A stretch of DNA of 64,000 bases from VXMT01 sp965204835 (lineage in GTDB: Bacteria; Chloroflexota; Dehalococcoidia; UBA2979): contig OZ242017.1 in NCBI GenBank assembly GCA_965204835.1, positions 1,550,001 to 1,614,000 of the forward strand. The letters run 5' to 3'. The translations under genes were made by a program, and so were the position numbers. Below the pieces are notes generated by a model. The model saw only the letters and a program-made list of their open reading frames with translations, searched no databases and was not told the DNA's origin. Positions 8,643-16,181 of the stretch are shown here, in pieces; within the stretch, counting starts at the first letter, position 1, and each line of letters starts with the position of its first letter.

Positions 8643-9092
8643 CTACCCGCGCGAGGGCAGCAGGACCGTGCCGGTCGCGCGGGTCGCCATGCCCTCGCGG
8701 TCGTTCTGGATCGAGAGCTCGATCTCGACGACGTTGCCGTCCTCGGTCTCTTCCTTGCCCACGACCTCGCCACTCACCACGATCGTGTCGTCCGCCATGT
8801 TCATACGGCGCATCTCGAAGTGCAGCTTGCGCACCCAGCCGTCCGGGCCGGCGTAGTCCGCGAGCAGCCGGTAGAGGTTCGCCCGCGTCCAGCCCGTGTT
8901 GTAGAAGATCCCGCTGTGCCCGCCCGACTGCGCGAACGGCGGGTCATGGTGCACGGCGTAGAAGTCCTGAGAGCCGCTGACCTGCTTCACCATCTCGGTC
9001 CAGGTCAGGTCGTAGCTGAAGCCGGGGAGCTTGTCGCCGACCTCGACGTCCTCGAAGTACGTCTGCGGCATCGGGTCAAGCTTGACGGCCAT
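8643..9092 (-). CDS. MaoC-like hot-dog dehydratase/hydratase
   Basis: Hot-dog fold protein of 149 residues. It begins QTYFEDVEVGDKLPGF, the normal entry to MaoC domains, and has SQDFYAVHHDPPFAQ where hydratases carry the catalytic Asp/His dyad. The strand FEMRRMNMADDTIVVSGEVV is typical. It likely hydrates or dehydrates an acyl-CoA. GGGAGGATC precedes the ATG. The upstream gene (start 9695) encodes a related hot-dog protein that ends only 27 nt before this start, so the two probably form a heteromeric hydratase, as in ChsH1/ChsH2-type pairs. Confidence 0.85.
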   Translation of the reverse strand: MAVKLDPMPQTYFEDVEVGDKLPGFSYDLTWTEMVKQVSGSQDFYAVHHDPPFAQSGGHSGIFYNTGWTRANLYRLLADYAGPDGWVRKLHFEMRRMNMADDTIVVSGEVVGKEETEDGNVVEIELSIQNDREGMATRATGTVLLPSRG

Positions 9093-9119
9093 GATCGATC
9101 CTCCCTCGTCCGGGTGAGC

Positions 9120-9695
9120 TTACTTGGTCTGCAGGCCGAGTGGGTCGGGGTTGGCCTCGACCTCCTCGGGCTCACGGTGGCGGAGGCCGGTGTTGCGGCT
9201 GATCGCCACCAGTTCGTCGTCCTGGTTGTAGAAGCGGGTCTCGTTCACGATCCAGATCGCGTTCGGGTCCAGCCGGATCGGCTTCACGAACACGTCGGCG
9301 ACCGAGGGCTGGGACCACAGCACGTCGCCGACCTTGATGGGCCTGAGGAACTCCCACGTCGTGCTGAGGTTGATCGCGCGGTCCCCGATGGTCGGCACGT
9401 CGAGGTTCGGGTCGCCGCGGCTCGGCAGCTCGTGGCCGCCGTTCCACGACGGCCAGGTGCCATCGCCGGCGAAGTAGTCCGCCATCACGCTCGGCGCGAT
9501 GGTGCTGCCGTACTGGCTCTCGCGGCCGTACTCGGGGTCGAGGAAGAGCGGGTTGGTGCCGTAGCACATGTGCTCATGGCGACGGATCGGGTCGTGCTCG
9601 ACGGGGTACAGGCCGTCGGAGCGCTCGCCCAGCTTGCCCACGTACTCGGTGCGAACCTGGTCGATGTCGAAGTCTGCCGGGGCGACCTTGCCCAT
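9120..9695 (-). CDS. MaoC N-terminal-type (FAS1-like) dehydratase partner
   Basis: Protein of 191 residues of the MaoC-N type. It starts in a cofactor-free hot-dog pattern (DFDIDQVRTEYVGK), carries an HEHMCYGTNPLFLDPEYG segment in the substrate region and ends with WIVNETRFYNQDDELVAIS. In two-subunit hydratases this type is the structural, non-catalytic half. ATG 9695 was chosen for the GGAGGGGGAAGG just upstream rather than the longer frame start at 9737. It is first in a probable operon with the MaoC gene at 8643-9092. Confidence 0.82.
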   Translation of the reverse strand: MGKVAPADFDIDQVRTEYVGKLGERSDGLYPVEHDPIRRHEHMCYGTNPLFLDPEYGRESQYGSTIAPSVMADYFAGDGTWPSWNGGHELPSRGDPNLDVPTIGDRAINLSTTWEFLRPIKVGDVLWSQPSVADVFVKPIRLDPNAIWIVNETRFYNQDDELVAISRNTGLRHREPEEVEANPDPLGLQTK

Positions 9696-9788
9696 GCGCC
9701 TTCCCCCTCCTCGCACGCTCGATTTCGGCGCCAGCATACCGGATGCGGCCCGGTCGCGGCTGGACCGCCGGCCGCACGGCCCGCCCGG

Positions 9789-11357
9789 CTACTGGATGCG
9801 CCAGAGCTCGCTGTCCGGGTAGAACACGTACCACCCCAGCCAGAACGCGATGTGCCCGTTGATGCGCTCGAGGCGTTCACCGGACGGACCGACGAGCGCC
9901 TCCTCGGTGATGGTCCACTCCCCGCCGTCCTCATCGAGGACCGTGTCGGGGTCCGGCCCGGGCGAGAAGCTGTTGCGCCCGCGCTCGAACGAGCGGATCT
10001 CGCCGCCGTAGTCGTAGTTCGGCCACGGAATGCGGAGATCGATGTCCTCGACGTCGGCGAGCCCGCGCGTCGCGACCAGCACGATGGGCTCTCCCGCGAA
10101 GTCGTCGTTGAGCACCTGCTCCCCGACGAGGTCGTCGATCACCCACGCCTTGCGGAGGCCACCGAGGCGCAGCCCGTAGACGCGCTGCTTGGGGTGCAGC
10201 TCGTCGCTGCGGAGGAACAGCGGGAAGCGGATCTCGTTCGTGCGGAAGTAGTCGCCGTAGGGCTGCCCGAAGACCTCGTAGATGCGGTCGTGGCCGGTCC
10301 TGACGTCCAGCACCTCGGTCTCTGGGTGCTGCTCCAGCCAGTCGCCCCACGAGGTAGTCACCGTGGGCAGCAGCTTGAGCTCGAGTGCGTCGGCGTCGGC
10401 GGCGAGGGGGCCGAGCACCGGCTTGCCGGTGAACTGGTTCCACAGCGTCCGCGTCGTCCGGTCGTACATGAGCTTGTTGCTGCGGTAGAGCAGGCCGGAG
10501 GTACCGAACGTGTAGGTGTTGCCGTCCGGCGCGCGCCCGTCGAACGCGATCCCGGCGCCGCAGAGCGTGCAGTACGCAAGCGAGACCGGCACGCCGCCGA
10601 TGACGTCGTTGGCCAGCTCGTGCCAGTCCAGGATGCGCACCGGGTACGCCATCGCCTCGCCGTTGAGCGCGATGCCGAAGACCGGCTCGTCGGGGTCGAG
10701 GTAGGTTGCCGCCTCGGGGCTCAGCCGGTCCGCGTTGTCGAGCGACGGGATGCCGTCGACGCGCACGCCACCCCAGACGACCTCCTCGACGCGGATGGTC
10801 GAGGGGCTGTCGGGCGCGAGGAACCCTCCGAACAGCGGGTCGATGCGGGAGAGAAGCTGGCCCTTCCACGCGGTGAACCCGGGTGGCGGTTCGAGGTCGG
10901 TCCCCGCGTACCACTCGAACCATCCGAACCAGTGCGGCCCGAGGTCGACCCCGGACATCGCGATCAGCGCGTCCTGCACGACGTTGAGCGACTCGATCCC
11001 CTGCACGCCGCGGTGGAACGATGCGCGGAGGATCTCGATGAACGCCGCGATGAAGCGGTAGTCCCGCGCCTCCTTGATGCGGTCGACCGTGGCGATGGTC
11101 AGTTCGAGGTTCGGCCCCACCTCCAGCAGGTCCTCCAGGAGCTGGCGAGCTTCCACGTCGGGGATGGGTGGCGTCGGGGTCGGCTCAGGTGTCGGCGCCG
11201 CTGCGGTGGGTTCCGCCGTCTCCTCCGCGGGCTCGGGCTCGTCGTCCGTGCACGCGGCGACGAGCAGCAGGAGGATGGTGAGCGACGCGAGGGTGAGCCC
11301 TCGCAACGACGACGTGAGGCCGGGGCGAGCGGAACGCCCGCCGGTTCGAGCGCGCAC
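9789..11357 (-). CDS. DUF3179 domain lipoprotein
   Basis: Exported lipoprotein of 522 residues. A basic N-terminus and hydrophobic stretch end in LVAAC (Cys36), then a Pro/Glu/Thr-rich linker (about 40-70) leads to a DUF3179 domain. The domain shows AYPVRILDWHELANDVIGG, YCTLCGAG and SGLLYRSNKLMYDR, all family hallmarks; the CxxC may bind metal or form a disulfide. The function of DUF3179 is unknown. GTG 11357 was chosen because GAGAGGAG sits 5 nt upstream, while the ATG seven codons earlier has no ribosome site. It lies between the MaoC pair and the HicB-like gene on the same strand. Confidence 0.82.
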   Translation of the reverse strand: MRARTGGRSARPGLTSSLRGLTLASLTILLLLVAACTDDEPEPAEETAEPTAAAPTPEPTPTPPIPDVEARQLLEDLLEVGPNLELTIATVDRIKEARDYRFIAAFIEILRASFHRGVQGIESLNVVQDALIAMSGVDLGPHWFGWFEWYAGTDLEPPPGFTAWKGQLLSRIDPLFGGFLAPDSPSTIRVEEVVWGGVRVDGIPSLDNADRLSPEAATYLDPDEPVFGIALNGEAMAYPVRILDWHELANDVIGGVPVSLAYCTLCGAGIAFDGRAPDGNTYTFGTSGLLYRSNKLMYDRTTRTLWNQFTGKPVLGPLAADADALELKLLPTVTTSWGDWLEQHPETEVLDVRTGHDRIYEVFGQPYGDYFRTNEIRFPLFLRSDELHPKQRVYGLRLGGLRKAWVIDDLVGEQVLNDDFAGEPIVLVATRGLADVEDIDLRIPWPNYDYGGEIRSFERGRNSFSPGPDPDTVLDEDGGEWTITEEALVGPSGERLERINGHIAFWLGWYVFYPDSELWRIQ

Positions 11358-11435
11358 AGGCGCTCCTCTCAGGAGCATGGTGGTGGCGGCTGCGCTACCA
11401 GCGTAACACCCGCGCGAACTGTAGCCGGTCGCGCG

Positions 11436-11756
11436 CTAACGGATGGCCTGCTCGACGGCTTCGGTCAGCCAGGCGTTGAGGCTCTTGCCCTCGGCGCGCG
11501 CGGTCTCGGTGGCGGCGCGATGGAGGTCCGGTCCGACTCGCAGCGGGATGTTGCCGGAGTACGCCCTGTCGGGCGTCCGCCCGCGCTCGGCGCAGACCTC
11601 CAGGTACTCGTCCCCCGACGCCGCGAACGCCTCGCGCAGCTCCGGTACGGACGTCCCCTGGAACGTGATCACGTCGCGAGTCCCGACCACCTCACCGTGG
11701 AACAGCTCGGCGTCATCGTCGAACACGACGGCAGCGCGGTATCCCCGGTGCTTCAT
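11436..11756 (-). CDS. HicB-family antitoxin-like protein (orphan)
   Basis: A 106-residue protein with the two-part HicB layout. The N-terminal partial RNase-H-like domain contains AAVVFDDDAELFHGEVVGTRD and FQGTSVPELREAFAASGDEYL; a C-terminal ribbon-helix-helix carries GNIPLRVGPDLHRAATETARAEGKSLNAWL. HicB antitoxins neutralise HicA mRNA interferases and repress their own promoter. No HicA gene (about 60 residues) is seen on either side, so it may be a solitary regulator. ATG 11756 lies 5 nt after the stop of the DUF35 gene, so the two are probably co-transcribed. Confidence 0.82.
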   Translation of the reverse strand: MKHRGYRAAVVFDDDAELFHGEVVGTRDVITFQGTSVPELREAFAASGDEYLEVCAERGRTPDRAYSGNIPLRVGPDLHRAATETARAEGKSLNAWLTEAVEQAIR

Positions 11757-11761
11757 CGCGC

Positions 11762-12175
11762 TCACGCAGGCACGAACACCGGGATCGGGAACTCGCCCTC
11801 GTCCTGCTCCTCGAACGAGACGCGCACGCGCATCCCGCACTCGATGTCGGTGGTGGGGTTCTCCACGCCCATGATGTTCGTGAAGATGCGGAACCCCTCG
11901 TCCAGGTCCACGTACGCGACGGCGTACGCGCCGAGGTCGGCGAAGCGCGGGTTCCGGTTCTGCCGCACCACCGAGTAGGTGTATACGGCGCCTTCGCCCG
12001 CCGAGGTGCGCCACTCGAGGTCGTCGCTGCCGCAGGCAGTGCAGTGCAGCCGGGGTGTGAACACCACCTCGGGGCAGGTGTTGCAGGTCTGGTAGCGCAG
12101 TTCGCGCTCCTTCACGCCGTCCCAGTACGGCTCGGTGTTGGGCTCGGGGAATCGTGGTTGGGGCCGGTTCGGCAT
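11762..12175 (-). CDS. Zn-ribbon/OB-fold protein (DUF35), partner of thiolase-like protein
   Basis: A 137-residue protein. An N-terminal helix (EPYWDGVKERELRYQ) leads to a rubredoxin-like zinc ribbon with CNTC (about residue 31) and CTAC (about 45), then an OB fold (GAVYTYSVVRQ to the C-terminus). This is the DUF35 architecture. Such proteins bind thiolase-like enzymes and channel acyl-CoA; examples are the archaeal HMG-CoA synthase complex and the ChsH2/Ltp2 aldolase of steroid breakdown. It is 42 nt downstream of the thiolase-like gene on the same strand, which supports a complex. GGAG precedes the ATG. Confidence 0.88.
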   Translation of the reverse strand: MPNRPQPRFPEPNTEPYWDGVKERELRYQTCNTCPEVVFTPRLHCTACGSDDLEWRTSAGEGAVYTYSVVRQNRNPRFADLGAYAVAYVDLDEGFRIFTNIMGVENPTTDIECGMRVRVSFEEQDEGEFPIPVFVPA

Positions 12176-12217
12176 TGCTGTGCTCCGTTCGTGTGGGTCG
12201 TCGGGTAGGCGTCGGGG

Positions 12218-13420
12218 CTAGTCGCGCGCGAGGATCACGGTGCCGCCGGAGTGCGAGCCTCCCAGCGTGCCGCCGTTGCCGTGCGCCACGGCCAGGCTCG
12301 CGCCCTCCACCTGCGAGGTGGACTCGCCGCGCAGCTGCCGCACCGACTCGAGCAGCAGGAACAGCCCGCGCATGCCCGGGTGGTTCGAGGACAGCCCGCC
12401 GCCGTCGGTGTTGAGCGTCGGCCGGAGCCCGCTGTCGAAGCGCAGCCGGCCGCCCTGCACGAAGTCGCCGATCTCGCCCTTGCCGCAGAACCCGAGGTCC
12501 TCGAGACACGTCGCCGTGGTGATCGAGAACGAGTCGTAGATCATGGCGATGTCGATCTCTTCGGCCGTAATGCCGGCCTGGCCGTACGCGATCGGCGCGC
12601 TCTGCGCGCCGGCGGTGGTGGTGATGTCGCCGCCGTTCTCGCGGTACTTCGTCGCCTCGCCGGTGCCGAGGATCCAGACGGGCGGCTTGGCGATGTCCTG
12701 CGCCACCTCGGGCGAGACGATGACGAGCGCCCCGCCGCCGTCGCTGACCATGCAGCACTCGAGGAGGTGCAGCGGGTCGGCGATGACGCGCGAGTCGAGC
12801 ACGTCGTCGATGGTGATCTCGCTGACCGGGTGGACGGCCCCGAACTCGAGGTCGTTCATCGCCTGCACGGCCTCGGGGTTGCGCATCGCGTGCGCGCGCG
12901 TGACCACGGAGAGCTCGGCGAAGGCCTCCTCGGGCGTGCCGTACTCGTGCATATGCCGCATCTTCACCATGGCGTAGCCGGAGATGAGCGTGAGGCCGTA
13001 GGGGTCCTCCATGTTGCCCTGCCAGTTGGCGGGTCCCTGCCCGGTCATGCCGCCGGTGCCGATGGCGCGCCGGTCGGAGTGCGACGTCGAACCGTAGCTG
13101 AGCACCGCGACCTTGCAGGCGCCCGCGGCGATGTCGCGCATGGCGTGCGCGGTCTGGAACTCGAACGCCGAGCCGCCGACCTGCGTGGTGTCGGTGACGG
13201 TGGGCTTGATGCCGAGGTAGGCGGCCATGCCGAGGCCCCCGCCACCCTCGCCCTCGTCGCAGTCGTAGAGGCCGTCGACGTCGGACCAGTCGAGGCCGGC
13301 GTCGGCGAGTGCCGCGCGGATCGAATCGACCTTGATCTGCATCGCGCTCACGCCGGGCGCGACGCGCAGGGGGTACTCGTGGATGCCGGCGATTGCCGCC
13401 AGCCGGCTCTGGGTGGCCAT
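12218..13420 (-). CDS. thiolase-like protein, probably Ltp2-type retro-aldolase
   Basis: Thiolase-fold protein of 400 residues. Where true thiolases have the nucleophilic Cys (Nxx-C-xS) this one reads TTQVGGSAFEF, so the Cys is absent. The His-region motif is NTDGGGLSSNHPGMRG, and the C-terminal loop is HGNGGTLGGSHSGGTVIL, again without the second Cys. That pattern is known from thiolase-like aldolases such as Ltp2, which split beta-hydroxyacyl-CoA together with a DUF35 partner. A DUF35 gene follows directly. The predicted role is carbon-carbon cleavage of a hydroxyacyl-CoA made by the MaoC hydratase downstream. ATG 13420 has GAAGGAG upstream; the longer frame is unsupported. Confidence 0.82.
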   Translation of the reverse strand: MATQSRLAAIAGIHEYPLRVAPGVSAMQIKVDSIRAALADAGLDWSDVDGLYDCDEGEGGGGLGMAAYLGIKPTVTDTTQVGGSAFEFQTAHAMRDIAAGACKVAVLSYGSTSHSDRRAIGTGGMTGQGPANWQGNMEDPYGLTLISGYAMVKMRHMHEYGTPEEAFAELSVVTRAHAMRNPEAVQAMNDLEFGAVHPVSEITIDDVLDSRVIADPLHLLECCMVSDGGGALVIVSPEVAQDIAKPPVWILGTGEATKYRENGGDITTTAGAQSAPIAYGQAGITAEEIDIAMIYDSFSITTATCLEDLGFCGKGEIGDFVQGGRLRFDSGLRPTLNTDGGGLSSNHPGMRGLFLLLESVRQLRGESTSQVEGASLAVAHGNGGTLGGSHSGGTVILARD

Positions 13421-13517
13421 GCGTGACTCCTTCGGGGCGCCGCGGTGCCCGCGGCGCGTTGCACGCGCACTAGAGCACTCGTGCGCGAGCGCGTCAACGC
13501 CTTGCGAGCGGAGCGTG

Positions 13518-13835
13518 CTACGTCGTGCGGACAGGCTGGACAGTTGCCAGGCGGTCGGCGAGCCGGTCGCTCGCCACTTCGAGTTCGTACTGGGTCTGCA
13601 GCCCCATCCAAAACTCGGCCGTAGTCCCGAAGTACCGCGAGAGCAAGAGTGCGGTCTCGGCCGTAACGGAGCGTTCTCCGTGCACGATTGCGTGGATGCG
13701 GCGCGCGTCCACGCCAATCGCCTTGGCAAGCCGGTATTGGCTGATGTTCATTGGGAGAAGGAACTCCTCGTTGAGGATCTCACCAGGGTGGACCGGGGGA
13801 AGCCTGCTCTCGTCGAGCGTCATCGTGGTAGTCAT
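13518..13835 (-). CDS. higA: HigA antitoxin (HTH XRE family)
   Basis: Antitoxin of 105 residues. PPVHPGEILNEEFLLPMNIS is the standard opening of HigA/VapI-type antitoxins, followed by the helix-turn-helix SQYRLAKAIGVDARRIHAIVHG and the segment RYFGTTAEFWMGLQ. It binds and neutralises HigB and represses the operon. ATG 13835 was selected for the family-typical N-terminus. The gene begins 26 nt after the higB stop, in the toxin-first order usual for higBA. Confidence 0.92.
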   Translation of the reverse strand: MTTTMTLDESRLPPVHPGEILNEEFLLPMNISQYRLAKAIGVDARRIHAIVHGERSVTAETALLLSRYFGTTAEFWMGLQTQYELEVASDRLADRLATVQPVRTT

Positions 13836-13861
13836 GGGTATCCTCTTCCCCCGCGGCGCCC

Positions 13862-14152
13862 TCAATGGTAATCGACGATCTCGACCCCGTGAGCGTCCCC
13901 GTCGATCCACACAAAACAGATGCGCCACTGATCGTTGATTCGGATGCTGTGCTGTCCCTCACGATCCCCTGCCAACGCCTGGAGGCGATTACCCGGGGAT
14001 ACCCGCAGGTCGTTCAGCTGTCGGGCTCGGTTCAACATGGCGAGTTTCCTCTGTGCACGCCGCTGAATGTCGGGAGGCATCCTCCGGACACGTTGCCGTT
14101 GAGCAAGGGATTCCGTCGCGCGGTCCCGGAAGCTGGCAATCACGACACTCAT
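13862..14152 (-). CDS. higB: HigB toxin, ribosome-dependent mRNA endonuclease (RelE/ParE fold)
   Basis: Toxin of 96 residues with the full HigB signature: SFRDRATESL at the start, QRRAQRKLAMLNRARQLNDL, then NRLQALAGDREGQHSIRINDQWRICFVW and the C-terminal VEIVDYH. The last His and the Arg of RIND/WRICF correspond to residues important for RNA cleavage in the family. The length is normal and all motifs are present, so it looks active. An AT-rich segment with an inverted repeat lies just upstream. Confidence 0.92.
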   Translation of the reverse strand: MSVVIASFRDRATESLAQRQRVRRMPPDIQRRAQRKLAMLNRARQLNDLRVSPGNRLQALAGDREGQHSIRINDQWRICFVWIDGDAHGVEIVDYH

Positions 14153-14167
14153 TGTATCTCTTAATAC

Positions 14168-14184
14168 TAGTAGCTCAACTACTA
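14168..14184. promoter_or_regulatory. inverted repeat, candidate HigA operator with promoter
   Basis: TAGTAG (14168-14173) and CTACTA (14179-14184) form a perfect inverted repeat around ctcaa, 16 nt before the higB start, in an unusually AT-rich patch. On the minus strand a TTGTAA box is followed about 15 nt later by TAGTAT, so the repeat overlaps a possible promoter. This is the arrangement expected for HigA autorepression. Confidence 0.5.
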
Positions 14185-14232
14185 TTACAATAGTGATGTA
14201 TGTTGCGCCTTGCCCGCCGCGCGAGGCGCGGC

Positions 14233-14238
14233 TACGGT
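14233..14238 (+). promoter_or_regulatory. -10-like box TACGGT of a leaderless start
   Basis: TACGGT ends 6 nt before the ATG at 14245, and no purine-rich ribosome site is present between them. Transcription would then start at or beside the start codon, giving a leaderless mRNA. Confidence 0.4.
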
Positions 14239-14244
14239 TCGGCG

Positions 14245-14874
14245 ATGCGAGTGGGTCTCATCTCCGATACGCACCTCCCATCCCTCATCCGCCACCTCGA
14301 CGGGCTCGGGCCAGAGCCCGCCGCGTTCCTCGAGACCGTCGACCTGATCCTGCACGCCGGCGACATCAGCACCCGCACCGTGCTCGACTGGTGCGAGCAG
14401 TTCGCGCCCGTCCTCGCCGCCCGCGGCAACCACGACGTGTTCGAGGACCCCCGACTCGCCGACCGCCAGGTCGTCGAGCTCGAGGGCTGGCGCATCGGCA
14501 TGACGCACGACCTGCGGCCGCGCACCGCACCGACGACGGAGCTCGGGGCGCTGCACTTCGATGGCGCCGAGCTGGACGTGATGGTCGGGGGGGACACGCA
14601 CGTCGAGTGGCTCGAGTACCGCGACGGCGTGCTGCTGGTGAACTCCGGCAGCCCGAACCTGCCGCACAACAAGGAGACGCGGCTCGGCACCGTCGGGCTG
14701 CTCGAGCTCGAACCCGGCTGGCTGCACGCCGAGATCCTGACGCTCGGCGAGACGGATGGGCGACCGAACCCCGGGAGCCCCCAGCACGTCGAGATCGAGG
14801 CGGGCCGCCTCGTCGGCAGCTCCTACAACAACGACCACACCGCCGAGCCGCCTCGGGCTGCGCTCAGGGGTTAG
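14245..14874 (+). CDS. YfcE/MJ0936-type metallophosphoesterase
   Basis: Predicted calcineurin-like phosphodiesterase of 209 residues. Metal-ligand motifs are in order: GLISDTHLP (D-x-H), LHAGDIS, ARGNHDVF, MTHD, GGDTHVEW and VNSGSPNLP. The fifth block is normally GHTH; here it is GDTH, so one usual ligand is replaced by Asp. YfcE enzymes hydrolyse phosphodiesters with Mn2+; the physiological substrate is unknown. ATG 14245 gives the family-standard N-terminus. The gene is divergent from higBA and convergent with the SDR gene over a hairpin. Confidence 0.85.
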   Translation: MRVGLISDTHLPSLIRHLDGLGPEPAAFLETVDLILHAGDISTRTVLDWCEQFAPVLAARGNHDVFEDPRLADRQVVELEGWRIGMTHDLRPRTAPTTELGALHFDGAELDVMVGGDTHVEWLEYRDGVLLVNSGSPNLPHNKETRLGTVGLLELEPGWLHAEILTLGETDGRPNPGSPQHVEIEAGRLVGSSYNNDHTAEPPRAALRG

Positions 14875-14936
14875 CGTCTCCGGCTCGCCCTTCCCCACCC
14901 GACCGGCGCGGCGCCCCCGAGGTCGTCGCACGCGCA

Positions 14937-14961
14937 GCGGCCCGCCTCAGTGGCGGGCCGC
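14937..14961. terminator. bidirectional hairpin
   Basis: GCGGCCCGCC (14937-14946) pairs perfectly with GGCGGGCCGC (14952-14961) around tcagt. It lies between the convergent phosphodiesterase (ends 14874) and SDR (ends 14992) genes. Confidence 0.65.
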
Positions 14962-14991
14962 CTGGTGCGCTCGATGCGGATCGGGGTCGAG

Positions 14992-15774
14992 CTATGCCTG
15001 CGCGAGCAGCGGGCGGTCGTAGACGACGTTGCCGGTGTACGCGCTCGGGTCCTGCTCGCAGATCCAGACCGTCGCCTCGCCCATCGGGTCGGCCGCCTCG
15101 AAGTTGAGGTCGGGGTTCTCCGGGTCGTTGCCGGCGAAGATCAGTCCGGGCGTGCGGTAGCCGCTTTCCGGCGAGAGCACGTTCACGGCGATGTTGTCGT
15201 CCTGCAGCTCGACGGCCTGCGACTGCGAGAAGTGCTCGAGGCCGGCCTTGATGCCGCCGTAGAGCAGGTCGCCGCCGCGACGCACGTCGTCCCCGTACGG
15301 GCCGGGGCCGGGCGCGATCGCGCCGCGCGAGGAGATGTTGATGATGTGTCCGCCGCCGCCCTCGCGCATGTGGGGGATGGCCGCCCGCATCATCATGATG
15401 TAGCCGATGTAGTTGACCTCGAGGCTGAGGTGGATGTGGCGCTCGCGCGCCGACTCGATGGTGCCGGGGATGAAGATCGCGGCGTTGTTGACCAGGATGT
15501 CGATGCGGCCCCACTCGTCCATCACGGTCTGCGCGCAGGCCATGATGCTCTCGGCGTCGCGGAGGTTGAGCACGACCGGCATGGCCGTGCCGCCCGCATC
15601 CGTGATCGTCTCGGTGACCGAGTGGATGGTGCCGGGCAGCCGCGCGTCCTGCACGGTCTCGGTGCGGGCGGCGACGGCGGTCTTCGCGCCGGCCGCGGCG
15701 AGGTGACGAGCGATGTCGGCGCCGATCCCGCGGCTCGCGCCTGCGACGATGGCGACCTTCCCGTCCAGCGACAT
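14992..15774 (-). CDS. short-chain dehydrogenase/reductase (SDR)
   Basis: NAD(P)-dependent oxidoreductase of 260 residues. The Rossmann motif is GASRGIGADIA (about residues 12-22), the structural motif is LVNNAAIF, and the active site is Ser in INISSRG with Tyr/Lys in LYGGIKAG (YxxxK). An insertion of about 10 residues (GPYGDDVRRGG) precedes the catalytic Tyr. AARTETVQ after the second strand suggests NADP preference. ATG 15774 has GGGAGGATC upstream. The substrate is unknown; hydroxyacyl-CoA or an alcohol is plausible given the surrounding genes. Confidence 0.88.
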   Translation of the reverse strand: MSLDGKVAIVAGASRGIGADIARHLAAAGAKTAVAARTETVQDARLPGTIHSVTETITDAGGTAMPVVLNLRDAESIMACAQTVMDEWGRIDILVNNAAIFIPGTIESARERHIHLSLEVNYIGYIMMMRAAIPHMREGGGGHIINISSRGAIAPGPGPYGDDVRRGGDLLYGGIKAGLEHFSQSQAVELQDDNIAVNVLSPESGYRTPGLIFAGNDPENPDLNFEAADPMGEATVWICEQDPSAYTGNVVYDRPLLAQA

Positions 15775-15947
15775 GTGATCCTCCCTGGTGCGTCGAGGCG
15801 GGCCCCTCGCCACGCCTCGGTGAATGTCCGTGTCGGCTGGCGAGTCTAGCCCGATCCCGCCGCGCGCACACCCTCCGGGGTCGGGATGAGAGGGCCAGGT
15901 TGCGTCTGGTAGCCTGAATGACCCCCACGGCCATCGAGGAGATGCTC

Positions 15948-16136
15948 GTGTCTCAGCCATCGCGCCACCGACGATCGAGCGACGCCGACCTCGAACGACT
16001 CCTCGAAGGGCTGCCCGACACATCCACACCCGAATTCGCAGCCGAGGCGCGGCGGCAGTCGCTCATCGCGGCGAACAGCCCGCGCGCGGAAGAGGATCAG
16101 GCGTTCGTCGACTCCGTCTCCGACTGGCCGGAGTGA
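15948..16136 (+). CDS. MazE-like antitoxin (DUF3018-like), orphan
   Basis: A 62-residue protein. Its central part LPDTSTPEFAAEARRQSLIAAN matches the core of DUF3018 antitoxin-MazE-like proteins (usually PDTRxPxFAxECRRQS), and the acidic tail EDQAFVDSVSDWPE matches their ending. The N-terminal strand before PDT is shorter than usual. GTG 15948 was chosen because GAGGAG lies 6 nt upstream; an in-frame ATG at 15918 has no ribosome site. No MazF-like toxin follows; the next gene is rarA. Confidence 0.65.
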   Translation: MSQPSRHRRSSDADLERLLEGLPDTSTPEFAAEARRQSLIAANSPRAEEDQAFVDSVSDWPE

Positions 16137-16169
16137 GGGCGCGCACACCCCGCGCTGGCTCCCATCCCC

Positions 16170-16175
16170 TACACT
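16170..16175 (+). promoter_or_regulatory. -10-like box TACACT of a leaderless rarA start
   Basis: TACACT is followed by six C residues and then the ATG at 16182. There is no ribosome-binding sequence. The spacing is what a leaderless promoter would show. Confidence 0.45.
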
Positions 16176-16181
16176 CCCCCC

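Noticed and set aside
8553..11978. 1141-codon plus-strand ORF
   Set aside because: Antisense to five well-recognised minus-strand genes; its composition (runs of Arg, Val, Glu, His) is that of GC-rich shadow frames.
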